DNA of 64,000 bases from Syngnathus acus. Taxonomy: Eukaryota; Chordata; Actinopteri; Syngnathiformes; Syngnathidae. Location of the stretch: NCBI RefSeq assembly GCF_901709675.1, contig NC_051095.1, positions 24,808,456 to 24,872,455 on the forward strand, in the 5' to 3' direction. Of the stretch, positions 34,044 to 46,482 are shown one piece after another. The notes below the pieces were generated by a model that made no database searches, was not told where the DNA came from, and worked only from the letters and a program-made list of their open reading frames with translations. Each line of letters starts with the position of its first letter. Position 1 is the first letter of the stretch. The position numbers and the translations under genes are program-made.

Positions 34044-36419
34044 GGGTTAATTACATGTTTATGGTGTTCAGGGATTGTGTAGTTGTGTTGATTGTGTTGT
34101 GTAGTTACTATAGGGGAAAGAAATTTAAATATTGTACAATTACTGTCATTGTATTAAGAGCACATATTTACAAATATTTTGCTTATTTTTGTCATACATT
34201 GTGTTAGGAAGTGGGGTGTGGCCCCACAGTAGTAAAATTGTGCCCCGCCCCAGTTGCCCATACCTGCTCTTGAGTATATCTTGGGTGCTGTCGTTTATAA
34301 ATTGATACTTCTGGCATGTTACAACAGAGACAGTTGTTCATTTACAGGATGGAAATTGTATTTTCAGATTGTTTGAATTCCAAAAACAAGTATAGAATAA
34401 GCTGTGGACTGGTGATGTTTTTTGTGTGACTTCATCCTGAGGGTTGCCATCAGTCATGACCCAGTGCTGGCAGAGCGTGTGGATGCATTGTCTTTAGGAT
34501 GTTGAATTAACAAAAAGTCATCCACAGAAGTCACCTCCCGACAGGCGGAGAGGGGTATAAAGAGAGAGGAAGATGTGACCCTCGACATAAAGAGGAGATT
34601 AGAGGGAGTGAGGGAGCGGTTTCGCCTCTAGCCAGAGCAAGGGGGAGCGTTGAAGTGACACACAAAAAATGGTACCCCAGAGCAAAACGGAAGAGGGCAG
34701 AATTTGAAGAAAAAAAAAAAAAGGAACCGTGAGACAGAAAGGAAAAGTTCTCCCCAGCTCGAAGGGAAGCGAGGCTTTGAGTAGGCAACGCTTGGTCAGA
34801 AACACTTAATCAATCATAGTAGACAGGACTGCGAGAGACGACAGGAGAAATGCAGCGTTCGGACTTGGGGCACTTGGATCACTTATGTAAAACAAAAGTG
34901 CTGTTTTGATGTTATGAACCACTCTGGGAAGCTTCTCGTCCAAGATAGTGGTTGGAAAGGATTATCATAGAACTACCCTATGATAATAATTTTCATGATT
35001 TGCTCTTAAAAACCCAAAACACTGTATACAGCAGCAATGACACATTTTCTTTAAAGTATGCATTCCACTGGGAGTTCATTTTCAACAAATATTTACCCTG
35101 TTCAGACAGTGAATTTAAATTATAGAAAGCAAATCAAAATTAATTTAATTATAGAAATAAAATCAAAACACTTTTTACGAACAAAGATAAGCTTAATACA
35201 TTTGTCCAGTCACGCGAACATGAAGAATTTGCGGTATTTTTACCATTTTTTATGCTTGGTTTCATATATTAATCCAATACTTTAACGTTAAACATAATTT
35301 TAAAAGGTGTAATTGGACCACAAATTTTCTGATTATTTTCATAACTATTTTATAGATTTAACAGCCTTTATTTTATGTCACATGTTCTCTTAAGGAGTTC
35401 TACACTTTTTTTGCGAGAGAACCATGTAGAGTTCATATATACACGAATGGCTTGCGCTTCATAAATTATTCTTGAATTTTTTGTTAGATTGCAACTGATC
35501 CAAAAATACACTATGTAGGATTTGGGGAATTGAAAGTGTCGGAGCACACACCACGATCAGCTAATACTAATTAACATCAGTCAGGTCAATGGAAACAGAT
35601 TTTCATTTTTATTTTCCCCCACCAGCATGAGTTACATTAAAACTCTTCAGACAGTGACTCCTCTGCTTCAGCGGCAAATACCCCGCAGCCGCTATCCTTC
35701 CTGGCTTGTCGACCAAGACCTCCTACCGGACCTACGCAGCCTGGCATCTCAACTGTCCCCTTGAAAGGCCCTGAAGGGCTCTTTGTTCCTGTCATTCTGG
35801 TCGGCCCCAGGAATGACCTGAGCTATCTCTGTTCTTTGGCCCAAGCCTTGTCTTTGTCCTCCTGCATTTGCCCTGCTTATTGTGTCTCCTCCAATCTCAC
35901 TCACTCCCACTCATCTTCCAGTTATGCCTCAATGTGTTTTTAATTTGCTGGTTTCTATTTGATTACCCCTCTAGGCATTGTTGTATTGTATGGATTGTTG
36001 TAAGTTATTTAATGTGGTAAGTCTTTTTTAAGTGTCAGTTTATGTCTGTATTTGATTTAGTATAATTTTTCTTTGCTAAATATTTCAAGTTCACACCACC
36101 CAGTCTTCTCTGGATTTGGGTACACCTGCCATTGCCTTGGATAACGCTGCTTCTTCAATATATCATTCATTACACATTCTTGGGATATCAGTTATAGTAG
36201 TCTCACAGGGGAAGGTTATGTGGTGCTGCAAATTGACATCACCCAACAAATGTCACGTTAATTCTCTCTTGGTGTACCTTTGGACATGTATCTTAGCTCT
36301 AACAAATAGGGATGTACAGATGTTCCGGATGTAAAGATAAGGTTTGAGCAGAAATGCTTGGCTGTAATCCCAGTATTTACATTAGATCAAAAGATTTGTC
36401 ATACATGCTTACACAAATC
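34044..36419. other. unassigned sequence, with a possible promoter near 34556
   Basis: A TATAAA box (34556-34561) in a GGGGTATAAAGAG context is followed by a purine-rich leader and an ATG at 34850 with 19 codons before a stop; a GT that could serve as donor lies at 34886. No homologous protein is recognised. The rest shows no supportable feature. Confidence 0.3.
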
Positions 36420-36480
36420 AATAGCGGATCGAAGTCTTCGAACAGATAGGGTAAATGTCGTAGGAAAAAATATATACATA

Positions 36481-36650
<170 letters not shown>

Positions 36651-36870
36651 CAGGGAGATTGAGAGAGAGTGAGTTGGAGGGTGTTGCTTAATGGTTGTGA
36701 AAGAACATCTGACACAATGACAGGGTGTGGGGAGTATGTGCAGCAAAGGTGTGTGTGTGGGGGGGACAGGGTGTACTGATGATTCACATATACATACTAA
36801 GCATGGAAAGCATCTTTCGTGTCGGCTGTACAGGAAATAAATCCACATTTAACATTACGAATATGATGTA

Positions 36871-38363
36871 CCGTATTGGCCCGAATATAAGACGACCCCA
36901 TCTTTTTCAAGACTGAAGTTTGAAAAAAGACTTTTTGAACACCAAATTTAATTTTTATACAGAAAATGATTACATTTGAAACAAATGATTATAACAATAT
37001 ATTTGAGACTAAAGCATGTTATTTTGCCCCATTCAAATCATGCAAAAAATGTCTATCACATCTTAATATCTGAACATTTGAATATGTAAACTAAAGTGCA
37101 ATCACATTTGTAAATGAATGGCTTCTGGTTTTTGAAATGTAAATAAATCAATCTACTGTGATAAAACAACAAAATTGCAATAACTGCAATAACCATCAAA
37201 GTGAAGTCTAACTGTAACTGTAGTCTTGAAACAAATCTGAATAAGGAAAAACATTGCAATAAAATAATGCAAACTGCTACCGCTATTGTTGGGGAGCCTG
37301 AGGACTATATTGGGGGTTGGCTCGGATGGTTCTGCTCTTTTCGCCCCCGGGTGTTGGTCAGAACACAGGAGGGAAGTTTTGATTGCTTTACTGAATTATT
37401 GGCAAAAAAGTAACAGGCACTGTGGCTCATTGGGGCATACAGGCAAACTGGCAAAAGGGTATAGGCAAAAGTTTGGTTGTAAGGATGTGAGAGCAGATGT
37501 GTGTAGTGTACATGGGTGAGTCTTTGGGTGTGTGAATGTGATTCTTGTGCGTGTGATTATTGTATGAAGCAAGTGAAGGGTGTGTGGTGTGTGTGTGTGT
37601 TGCGTGTGTGTGTGTGGTTCTGCAACAGACAGAAATACAGCACGCAAGTCAACGCTCAACTTCTGACGTCACATAACACTAGTAGACAGCGCTCATTACA
37701 TAACTAACTGCGCGTAACGGTTCTGCTATACTATATAACCATAACTGAAATACTCTCGGAAACACACCAATAATAAGTCATCGAGACAACAAAATACATT
37801 TGCTGGCGACCGTTAGTCACCGTGCCGCTGCGTAACGGCTACTCGCAAACTTAAAGGAGCGCGCCGGAGCTGTCAATCAAACGGCGCGCACACGAAGCAA
37901 ACCACGATCGAACAAACGGCACAACAGTGGACAGTAGTAACAATGAAATGTATATACTACTCACTTTGTGTCAAAGACGCACACAATCACAGCAACATAC
38001 TCAGTCGATACCAGCAACTTTTAACTTACCCCTGCGCACAAGTGAATGGATATAATGTCTAGACCAGGGGTCACCAACTCCGGTCCTCAAGGGCGCCAAT
38101 CCAGCCTGTTTTAGGTGCAGCCCTGCAACAACACACCTGATTCAAATGATCAGCTCATCAGCAAGCTCTATTAAGGCTGATAGCGATCCTGATTATTTGA
38201 ATCAGGTGTGTTGCAGGGGCGATACATCTAAAACAGGCTGGATTGGCGCCCTTGAGGACCGGAGTTGGTGACCCCTGGTCTAGACCCCGAATGTAAGACG
38301 ACCCCCACTTTTTCAGTCTTATTTCAATGCAAAAAACATCGTCTTATATTCGGGCCAATACGG
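36871..38363. mobile_element. TIR element family A, longest complete copy (1,493 bp)
   Basis: Termini CCGTATTGGCCCGAATATAA and its reverse complement are bordered by TA on both sides. The empty target is seen in repeat F copy 1 (near 6025), where the TA is single, so insertion with TA duplication is directly shown. Next to each end a second copy of CGAATrTAAGACGACCCC is present. It has no transposase frame. A hAT MITE interrupts it at 38065-38277, and a GT tract lies at 37580-37620. Confidence 0.93.
38065..38277. mobile_element. 213-bp palindromic hAT MITE
   Basis: Long TIRs CAGGGGTCACCAACTCCGGT and onward (about 50 bp) are flanked by a perfect GTCTAGAC duplication (38057-38064 and 38278-38285). 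The TIRs continue through CCTCAAGGGCGCCAATCCAG. The octamer is itself a perfect palindrome. Confidence 0.95.
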
Positions 38364-38804
38364 TATTTTCGATTTTGAAGTCCAGCAAGTTCATGCTAGC
38401 TTTAAATACTATCAGAAACAGAACAGCAAAATTTGTACAATAGACCTCCATATTCTCGTCGTTGAGCACTCGTGAATTCACATCCATTTATAGAGATTTT
38501 TAAAACATTTAAAGTTTTTTTTTTCCTGTGAATGGGACAAACCCCATCTTTATGGAAAACTCATCGTGACCTTTTATTCCGGCTTGTACACGCTGAATGT
38601 CAAATAAATAGGTACAGTATGTAACTTTGTCAAATCTAATGTATTTGGTCACATGAATACACATCAAAAGTACATTTTGATGGTTTTATTTGTTTTTATA
38701 TTCCACATAATTCATAAGCAACTATGTACATATTTGCATGGCACAACAAATATGTGCTGCTCGCGTGTTGTGTTTTCGTCACATGCTTGATTTTTGATAT
38801 GATT

Positions 38805-39835
38805 TAGTGAAATCTGTTTTGAGACCACGGTGTGGGACGTGTTCTGTGAGGACTACGGGGACGACATCGACGGTCTCACCAGCTGTGTCACAGACTACAT
38901 TAACTTTTGTGTAGACTCCACCAGTTTTTGCAAACAGCAAACCTTGGATCACCCCTGAGATTAAAGACCTGCTCAGGGACAAAAGGAGGGTCTTTAAATC
39001 AGGAGACAGGGACCTGCTGAAGACGGTGCAGAGGGACTTGAGGAAGAAGATCAGGGAGGGGAAGAGCAACTACAGGAGGAGGATGGAAGACCAACTGCAG
39101 CGGGACGACGTCAGCGGGGTCTGGAGGAGCCTGAACACCATCTCAGGACGTAGCAACTCCAGACCTGTGCTGGACAGGGATCAGGAGTGGGTGAATGACC
39201 TGAACCGGTTCTTCAACCGGTTTGAACAACCATCCACTCCTCCCCCCACCCACCCAGCCCTGCTGCACTTTCCCCCGACTGGAGCCTCTTCTGCTCCGAG
39301 GACTCTCACCTCAACCCCGCCCCCTGCTACCTCCCCTCCAAACCCCCCCAGCCCACTCTCAACTCCACCGAACCCACCAACCATCCCCCCTGCAACCCAC
39401 CCCACCCCACCCAGCATGGTGCTCTCCACAGCCCAGGTGGAGAGAGGACTGGCCAGGCTCAAGGTGAAGAAGGCGATGGGTCCAGATGGCATCACCTCCA
39501 GGCTGCTCAGATCCTGCTCCGGGCAACTGTGCAGGATTGTGGAGCACATGTTCAACATGAGCCTGAGGCTGCACAGGGTACCACAGCTGTGGAAGACGTC
39601 CTGCGTGGTACCGGTGCCCAAGTCATCTCGCCCCAGTGACTTCAACCACTACCGGCCGGTGGCCCTGACATCCCACCTGGCGAAGACCCTGGAGAGGCTG
39701 GTCCTCCACCACCTGCGCCCCCTGGTGAGCTCCTCCGCCGACCCCCTGCAGTTCGCCTACCGGCCGAGCATCGGGGTTGAGGACGCCGTCATCTTCCTCA
39801 TGCAGAGGTCCCTGGCCCACCTGGAGCGGGCTGGA
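38805..39835 (+). pseudogene. Rex1-like LINE internal fragment (third subfamily)
   Basis: Translation in shifting frames gives SKPWITPEIKDLLRDKRR, VWRSLNTISGRS, VNDLNRFFNRFE, a Pro-rich linker, then RT words [26 protein letters not shown] and PLQFAYRPSIGVED. The 5' frame is broken near 38935, and the 3' end stops at LAHLERAG before the catalytic YADD box. Both ends are abrupt. Confidence 0.8.
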
Positions 39836-40439
39836 ATTTACCAATTGTTTATTCCTGACAGAGCAAGCTAATACAGGCCTGGGTTCCGGGGCCCTCACAC
39901 TAAAAAGCTCGTGTGTTCTTGTGCCCATCAAGGAACAACACATTCTTCCGGATTGCCCAGTTCTAAAGAAACACAATATGAATATTCAAACATGCAAAAC
40001 ATTGTGAGATGATTGGTCGATGGCCATCTCCTCCCCACTGGGTGTTTATCGGTGAGTGCAGATGTTCTGGTGGTTGGGTTTGTCTAGCACGTCCGACCAC
40101 AATGACGAGCTGTGACTCTCGCCCTTCTCCAATCTAGAGATGTTTTTGACAGCTGTCCCTCGTCTCGGTCTCGCTTGAGCGATGATGTACCCTGTGTACA
40201 CGACACTTCGGAGAAAACATCTTGGTGCAGCTGTCTGCACACTTCCTCACTTTCCAGTTCATCAAATGCTTTGCATAAGTACAGCCACTACTGAAGATTA
40301 TATTGATGTGATTATATATATATGCCTAACGTAGCCTTTAATAAAATATGTTTGCAAGCTGCCAAAAAGCACATTTTCCTTTAAGACCAAGACCAGAAAA
40401 GACAAAGACTTTTTGGAGGTTGAAACTGAGACTCTATAT
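39836..40439. other. unassigned sequence
   Basis: I see no recognisable gene. Short open frames have no known domain. Confidence 0.4.
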
Positions 40440-40826
40440 CAGGGGTGGGCAAACTACGGCCCGCGGGCCACATCCGGCCCACGGGACCGTTTAATCCGGC
40501 CCGCCAACCCTGAATTAATTGTATTATTAAACTTTTTTTTTTGTCATTTTGCCTGCAATGACTGCGTTTCCCCATTAGATGGGGAACCGCTCGCCTGCGC
40601 ATTTACTACCGGAAGCCGTGTCAGAAAGCTCGGTGCACACTCACAAGTGCGTGTACGTACGTACTCAGTAGTACGGACATGGCGCACTCGCGCTCTATTT
40701 GTATCAGTCCCGAATTTAGAGCGTGGGCTGTGACGACAGCATTCTTGTAATTCGCTCGCTGAGCTTTCAGATACAGTTTGACGCTAAAGCCACCCACAAA
40801 CCTTCCCCTGGAATCCTTCCATTAAA

Positions 40827-41030
40827 ATGAGTGGCCCGAAGAAAAGAAGTGAGTGCCGAATGTTAAAAGAGTGGCCAATTTGGCTCGACGTACGCGACGT
40901 GACGTTCAGCCACATCAACCCGTCACAGATCGAGGTAAACGGATCTCTCCTAAGAATTGCCACAACAAATTTTACTCCAGACTATGATGCACTAGCAAAA
41001 AAGGGAGACCAACAACACTGTTCCCACTGA
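40827..41030 (+). pseudogene. internally deleted hAT transposase, family H
   Basis: A single 67-codon frame joins the N-terminal MSGPKKRSE to the C-terminal FSHINPSQIEVNGS and IATTNFTPDYDALAKKG. The same fused frame is present at 59209-59412 on the minus strand. It resembles the two ends of GTF2IRD2-related hAT transposases without the middle. Confidence 0.68.
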
Positions 41031-41282
41031 AAATGAAGGGGAGGCTCTCAAGTTTGTTGTAAAAAAATGCATTTTGAATATGATTTGTACACATAGCAGG
41101 GATTGAAACTAGCGACCATTCTCATTTTCAAACAATGCAGGATGCTCAAGGACATTGATGCACCACCTGTTTGCGACTAATCTTAACCTGTAAAGTTCTT
41201 AAGGCTTACTTTAAGGAAGTGTTTCCCGTTTCCTCACCTCTGTTACCAGGTGTTTGTGAGTTAAAACTCTGCTCTGATGTTC

Positions 41283-41521
41283 AGATACCCTTCACCGTGT
41301 TGCCGTTTTGATTACTTTACTTGGATGTATGCTTTCACCGATTCTTCAAGATGATATATTTGGTCAGAATGTTTGCTGTTTGATGTGATCTCATAAAATA
41401 AACATTTTTCATTAATCTGACCTGCAGGCACTGAAGTGATGGAGACTGTTATTCATAATAATAGTGTCGTATTTTATGAGAATCACTGATAGCAGTTTTT
41501 TAGTGATTTTTTTTTTTAATG
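41283..41521 (+). repeat. 239-bp direct duplication, left copy
   Basis: Identical to 46244-46482 except three substitutions. The family H copy at 58508-59795 has this sequence only once and agrees with the right copy at all three differing sites. Confidence 0.93.
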
Positions 41522-41764
41522 TTTTTTTAAAGCTCCTGTCATCTTCCTGCCGGACGCCCTCTTCCTTCTCAGCCCAGACTCCCAATACTTTTCAGGCTTG
41601 GACGATTTTGTTTCTCCAGCGTGGAACTCATCTCCCTGACTCTAAAGTAAGTTTGAATCTTTTTACTACACTGTTCGATCTTTTTTTTTTTTTTTTACTT
41701 CGCAGCCGGAGTGCCTGGGAGGCTTCGTGGCCGTTTGTCTACCGTCGATCATCGGACACAAAGT

Positions 41765-42529
41765 ATGGCTGCGGATCAAGAGGTTTGTACGGCTTCGTGC
41801 ACCAACTGCACCCTTCTCTTAGAGAGATTGTCCCTGCTAGAGGGACGTGTCCGCCAGTTAGAGCAGAATTGCGCGATAACCGTAGATGTGGCGGATACAG
41901 TCGCGGACTGTAGTCAGCCCGCTAGCCCAGTTAGCATTAGCCCCAAGCGGCTTGCTAATCGCGATGAGCCAGGTAAGACGCATAGCCGTCCAAAGTCATC
42001 TCGGTCTACTGGCCCTCGCACTTTGGTCATAGGTGACTCCATTACCCGAAATATTACGCTTAAAAATCCAGCCACGGTAATGTGTATTCCTGGGGGCAGA
42101 GCACCCGACATAGAAGCTAATCTTAGGGAGCTGACTCGCAATAGGTCTAGTCAACAGCGTAGTTCCAACAACACTAGCTACTCGGACATAGTGATACACG
42201 TCGGCTCCAATGATGTTAGGATGAGGCAATCGGAGATCACAAAGAGAAACATAGCGAGGACTTGTGATCTCGCCAGAAAGATGAGTCGGCATCGAGTATT
42301 TGTCTCTGGCCCCCTGCCTGGGAGAGGCACTGATGAGAGGTTTAGTAGATTAGTCTCCCTTAATCGATGGATGGCTGGGTTCTGTAATAAGCAGGGACTG
42401 TATTTTATAGATAACTGGCCCTCCTTCTGGGGCCGCCCCGACCTGCTGAGGAAGGACGGCCTTCACCCTAACCGTGAAGGCGCCTTCACTCTTTCTAGGA
42501 ATATAGATTACTGTTTGAGCCACGCTTGA
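41765..42529 (+). CDS. LINE ORF1 protein with esterase-like (SGNH) domain
   Basis: The ATG at 41765 (MAADQEVCTASC) begins a 254-residue protein. Residues 10-40 have Cys pairs and a short coiled-coil-like stretch (LLLERLSLLEGRVRQLEQ). From about residue 85 an SGNH hydrolase-like domain follows: block I LVIGDSITR, then CIPGGRAPDI, VIHVGSNDVR, and the catalytic Asp/His block DGLHPNREG near the end. Esterase domains in ORF1 are known in CR1/L2-group LINEs, where ORF1 packages RNA. All key residues (S, G, N, D/H) are visible. The stop TGA (42527-42529) is in the same frame as ORF2. Confidence 0.85.
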   Translation: MAADQEVCTASCTNCTLLLERLSLLEGRVRQLEQNCAITVDVADTVADCSQPASPVSISPKRLANRDEPGKTHSRPKSSRSTGPRTLVIGDSITRNITLKNPATVMCIPGGRAPDIEANLRELTRNRSSQQRSSNNTSYSDIVIHVGSNDVRMRQSEITKRNIARTCDLARKMSRHRVFVSGPLPGRGTDERFSRLVSLNRWMAGFCNKQGLYFIDNWPSFWGRPDLLRKDGLHPNREGAFTLSRNIDYCLSHA

Positions 42530-42580
42530 CAGGTCACTTTAGAGCAGGCCGGGGCACAGGTGATTAGACCACCTGTCAGG

Positions 42581-45500
42581 ATGGGTTTGGAGTCTGTTAA
42601 GCTAAAGTTAACTAGCGCTAGGCTAGACTTCCAGCATGCACATAGCTCCTTGTGTAGACTAGAGCGTGACAGTTTGAATAGTGCCACAGTACACATAAAC
42701 ACACTTTCTACTGGGGTAGTAGACAAATCCAATCACTCCACCCCGACCGGTTTTGCTGATGAAACGGTGCCTTTTTCAGATAATTTTACATGTGTAACAA
42801 ATATTTACTATCAGATTCCCACGGTCGTATCGTCCCGCCGCGCTAACAAACATTCGAGAGGTGATGTCAGGCCTAGAGAACACAATCTTACTCGCATCTC
42901 GTTTAAATATCCTTCGATAGATACGCACCCTGATCGACCGATTACGCTTAAACTCGGTTTTATGAATATTAGATCGCTTCATACAAAAGCAGTTCTCGTT
43001 AATGACCTCATCATGGAACATAATCTAAACGTTTTTGGTCTCTGCGAGACCTGGTTAAAACCTAATGAACTGCTGCCGCTTAACGAGGCCTCGCCTCCAA
43101 ATTTTGTGAGCTCGCATGTGGCGCGTCCTCGAAAAAAGGGTGGGGGTGTCGCCCTCATCTCGAATTCTGAGCTGAGACTTAGGCCTCGTTCGACCAATGT
43201 ATTTAAAACATTTGAAGTTCTCACTGTCCGATCCACCGCTTTACCGTCATTTTATCTTGCTGTTATTTACCGTCCACCCGGGGCTTACTCTGGCTTCCTG
43301 GATGAATTTTCAGAATTCGTGGCTGATCTCGTAACCAATGCGGATAATATAATTATCATGGGTGATTTCAACATCCACATGAATTTACCGTCAGAGCCAC
43401 TTACTTCGGCGTTTCAGACTTTAACTGATATGTTTGGTTTTACGCAAGCCGTACAGGCAGCAACGCATAAGAATGGAAATACCATAGATCTGGTATTATC
43501 CCGAGGACTTGCAACCTCAAATATAGCAGTACTGCCATACACTACTGTTTTGTCTGATCATTACTTAATAAAATTTGAAATTCTAGTTTCTTGTCAAAGA
43601 CAAGAGAGCAATCGGAATTATAGGAGCCGTAATTTTAACTCCATGACTGCAACTGCGCTATCTGAGTTACTGTCGCCGGCAACCGCTATATTTCCCGCAT
43701 ACACCGGCTCTGTTGATAATCTTACAAATGAATTCAATGCGACATTGTTAAATGCCATTGACTCTGTGGCGCCATTATGTCTGAAAACTCGCCGTAGATT
43801 GCCTACTCCGTGGTTCACAGATGAAACGCGTACGCTTAAGCAATTATGTAGAAAGCATGAGCGCAGATGGCGTCTAACCAAACTTGAGGTTTTCCATCAG
43901 GCATGGCAGGATAGCCTCCTGAAATATAAAGATGCGCTTATCTTAGCAAAAACTCGGTATTTTTCGCAAGTTATTAATCTCAATAAAAACAATCCGAAAC
44001 ACCTATTTGATACAGTGGCAAAGCTGACTCTACGCCAGCCGACCCCCGATAATTCCTTCCACTCAGCTGACGAGTTCATGAAATTTTTTGCTCAAAAGAT
44101 TGAGTCCATTAGGGACGAGATCAAGAATACCATTCCAATCGCTCGGTCGAGCCCGCCGTTTACCAACGCTGATGATCATGCAACAACCCTCTCAACTTTT
44201 AATAGCGTGTCCCTTGAAAGGCTTACACAAATGGTTAGTGCGGCTAAACAAACAACATGTTAGCTCGACCCTCTTCCAGCCAAACTACTTAAAGAATTAT
44301 TTCATATTTTAGGACCGTCTGTCTTAAATATAATCAAGCTGTCTGTCTCCTCTGGGATAGTGCCAACAGCCTTTAAAACCGCTATCATTAAACCGTTGCT
44401 TAAGCGACCAAATCTTGACCCGGACTGTCTCAGTAATTATAGGCCAGTTTCAAACCTCCCATTTATAGCAAAACTTCTTGAAAAAGTAGTAGCACAGCAG
44501 CTTATTGATTACATGGTCGCCAATAATCGATATGACTCTTTTCAGTCTGGTTTTAGAGCTAATCATTCCACTCAGACAGCACTTGCTAAAGTGACTAACG
44601 ATCTCCTCATAGCTATGATTTCAAACACTTCATCTGTACTGTTACTACTCGATCTTAGTGCTGCCTTCGACACTGTAGACTTTGATATTTTATTAGGGCG
44701 TCTTAAAAGTTGTGTTGGTATTTCAGGGTCAGCACTAGGCTGGTTCCATTCCTATCTATCAAATAGGACGCACCGAGTGGTCCATGGCAATGCGTCCTCT
44801 GAGCTCTATAATGTTACGTGTGGTGTCCCACAGGGATCGGTTCTCGGACCAATTTTATTTAATATTTATATGATTCCGCTTGGGGACATAATACGTAAAT
44901 ATAATATTAGTTTTCAATGCTACGCGGATGACACCCAATTATATATGCCGTTATCGATGACAGATCCGCGGGATTGTTGTAATCTTGAGGCGTGCCTTGC
45001 GGAGATCAAGCAATGGATGTCTCTCAACTTCCTTCGTCTTAACCCAGATAAAACTGAGATGTTGATAATTGGTCCAACTCGTTTTCAACACTTGTTCAAG
45101 GAAACCGCTATAACTATAGATAACCGTACTATCACTCAGAGCGATACTGTAACTAATCTCGGGGTAATGTTTGACCAAACTCTCTCCTTTCAAAAGCATA
45201 TTAAGAATATAACCAGAATTGCGTTCTTTCACCTTCGTAATATTGCAAAGATTCGTCCGATCCTCTCGACCGGTGATGCGGAAACTATTATACATGCGTT
45301 CGTCACGTCGCGCCTGGACTACTGTAATGTACTATTCTCTGGTCTTCCTAAGTCCCGCATCAAAAGTCTACAGTTAGTACAAAATGCTGCTGCAAGGCTG
45401 CTCTCACGGACAAGAAAATTTGATCACATTACTCCAATATTAGCCAACTTACATTGGCTCCCGGTCCATTTAAGATGTAACTTCAAGGTTCTTCTATTAA

Positions 45501-45763
45501 CCTATAAATCACTGCATGGCTTAGCGCCTTCGTATCTCGTCGACCTAGTTGTTCCTTATGTTCCGTCTCGTAACCTTCGTTCGCAAAACGCTACCCTTTT
45601 AGCGACACCGAGGGCCAAGAAAGTGTCTGCAGGGTCTAGAGCATTTTCTATCCGGGCTCCAGAGCTTTGGAATGCCCTCCCAATGGATATTAGGACTGCT
45701 ACCTCAGTAGAAACATTTAAGACACGTTTAAAGACACATTTCTATGACATGGCCTTTAACTAA
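42581..45763 (+). pseudogene. LINE ORF2: endonuclease/reverse transcriptase with one nonsense codon
   Basis: Counting from the ATG at 42581, the endonuclease has LGFMNIRSLH, FGLCETWLK, AVIYRPPGAY, IIMGDFNIHMN (GDFN about residue 261) and LSDHYLIKF. The RT has LLKRPNLDPDCLSNYRPVSN, FQSGFRANHSTQTAL, LLLLDLSAAFDTVD, TCGVPQGSVLGPILFN and FQCYADDTQLY (about residue 781). The C-terminal domain has LHWLPVHLRCNFKVLLLTY and SFKT-like KTRLKTHFYDMAFN. A single TAG at 44261-44263 splits it just before LDPLPAKLLKE; both halves are in one frame. Otherwise the 1,060-codon frame is complete. Confidence 0.9.
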
Positions 45764-46243
45764 CTTGTAGTGGCCGATTCGGCCGGAGTTTGTTTTGTTT
45801 TCTCTCCCCCCCCCCTCCCCGGCCGGGGAGGTGGTTAGGTGGCACCCAAGCTGACAGCGGCTATCTGGATTCTTGTGGGCCAATTCAGGTTGGGGGAACT
45901 GCAGCTCAACCTCCACAGCCAGGATAGTAGAGGGCTCCTCCGGCAGCCCTTCGCTCTGACTTGGACGTCCACTTTTTTGATTTTCATATTATGTATTATT
46001 TGTGCCCTCTCTGCATCCATTACAACCTGGTGATCCTGAAAGGGGGATCCTTCCATCTGTGGTCCCTTCTCAAGGTTTCTCATTTTCCCCGGGCAGGGGT
46101 TTTGAGTTTTTCCTTGCCCTTTTGGGAGCTTAAGATCAGGGGATGCTTTGAGAATAATTGTCAATTTTTGTCTATGTGAAGCCCTTTGAGACTGCTTGTG
46201 ATTTAGGGCTATACAAATAAACTTGACTTGACTTGACTTGACT

Positions 46244-46482
46244 AGATACCCCTCACCGTGTTGCCGTTTTGATTACTTTATTTGGATGTATGCTTTCACC
46301 GATTCTTCAAGATGATATATTTGGTCAGAATGTTTGCTGTTTGATGTGATCTCATAAGATAAACATTTTTCATTAATCTGACCTGCAGGCACTGAAGTGA
46401 TGGAGACTGTTATTCATAATAATAGTGTCGTATTTTATGAGAATCACTGATAGCAGTTTTTTAGTGATTTTTTTTTTTAATG
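46244..46482 (+). repeat. 239-bp direct duplication, right copy
   Basis: See the copy at 41283-41521. This copy begins directly after the LINE TTGAC tail and runs on without a break into the rest of the family H element. Confidence 0.93.

Larger units (their letters stand above)
41522..46243 (+). mobile_element. L2/Maui-like non-LTR retrotransposon, near full length (4.7 kb)
   Basis: It has a 5' UTR of about 240 bases, ORF1, ORF2, and a 3' UTR ending GGGCTATACAAATAAACTTG with TTGAC repeats. It lies inside a family H hAT element between two 239-bp direct repeats. Its only visible coding lesion is one TAG in ORF2. Confidence 0.9.

Noticed and set aside
39181-39645. 154-residue minus-strand frame rich in Gly
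   Set aside because: It is the complement of the Pro-rich linker of the LINE fragment.
41711-41764. Earlier start for LINE ORF1
   Set aside because: It uses a non-ATG codon; the ATG at 41765 gives the usual ORF1 start.
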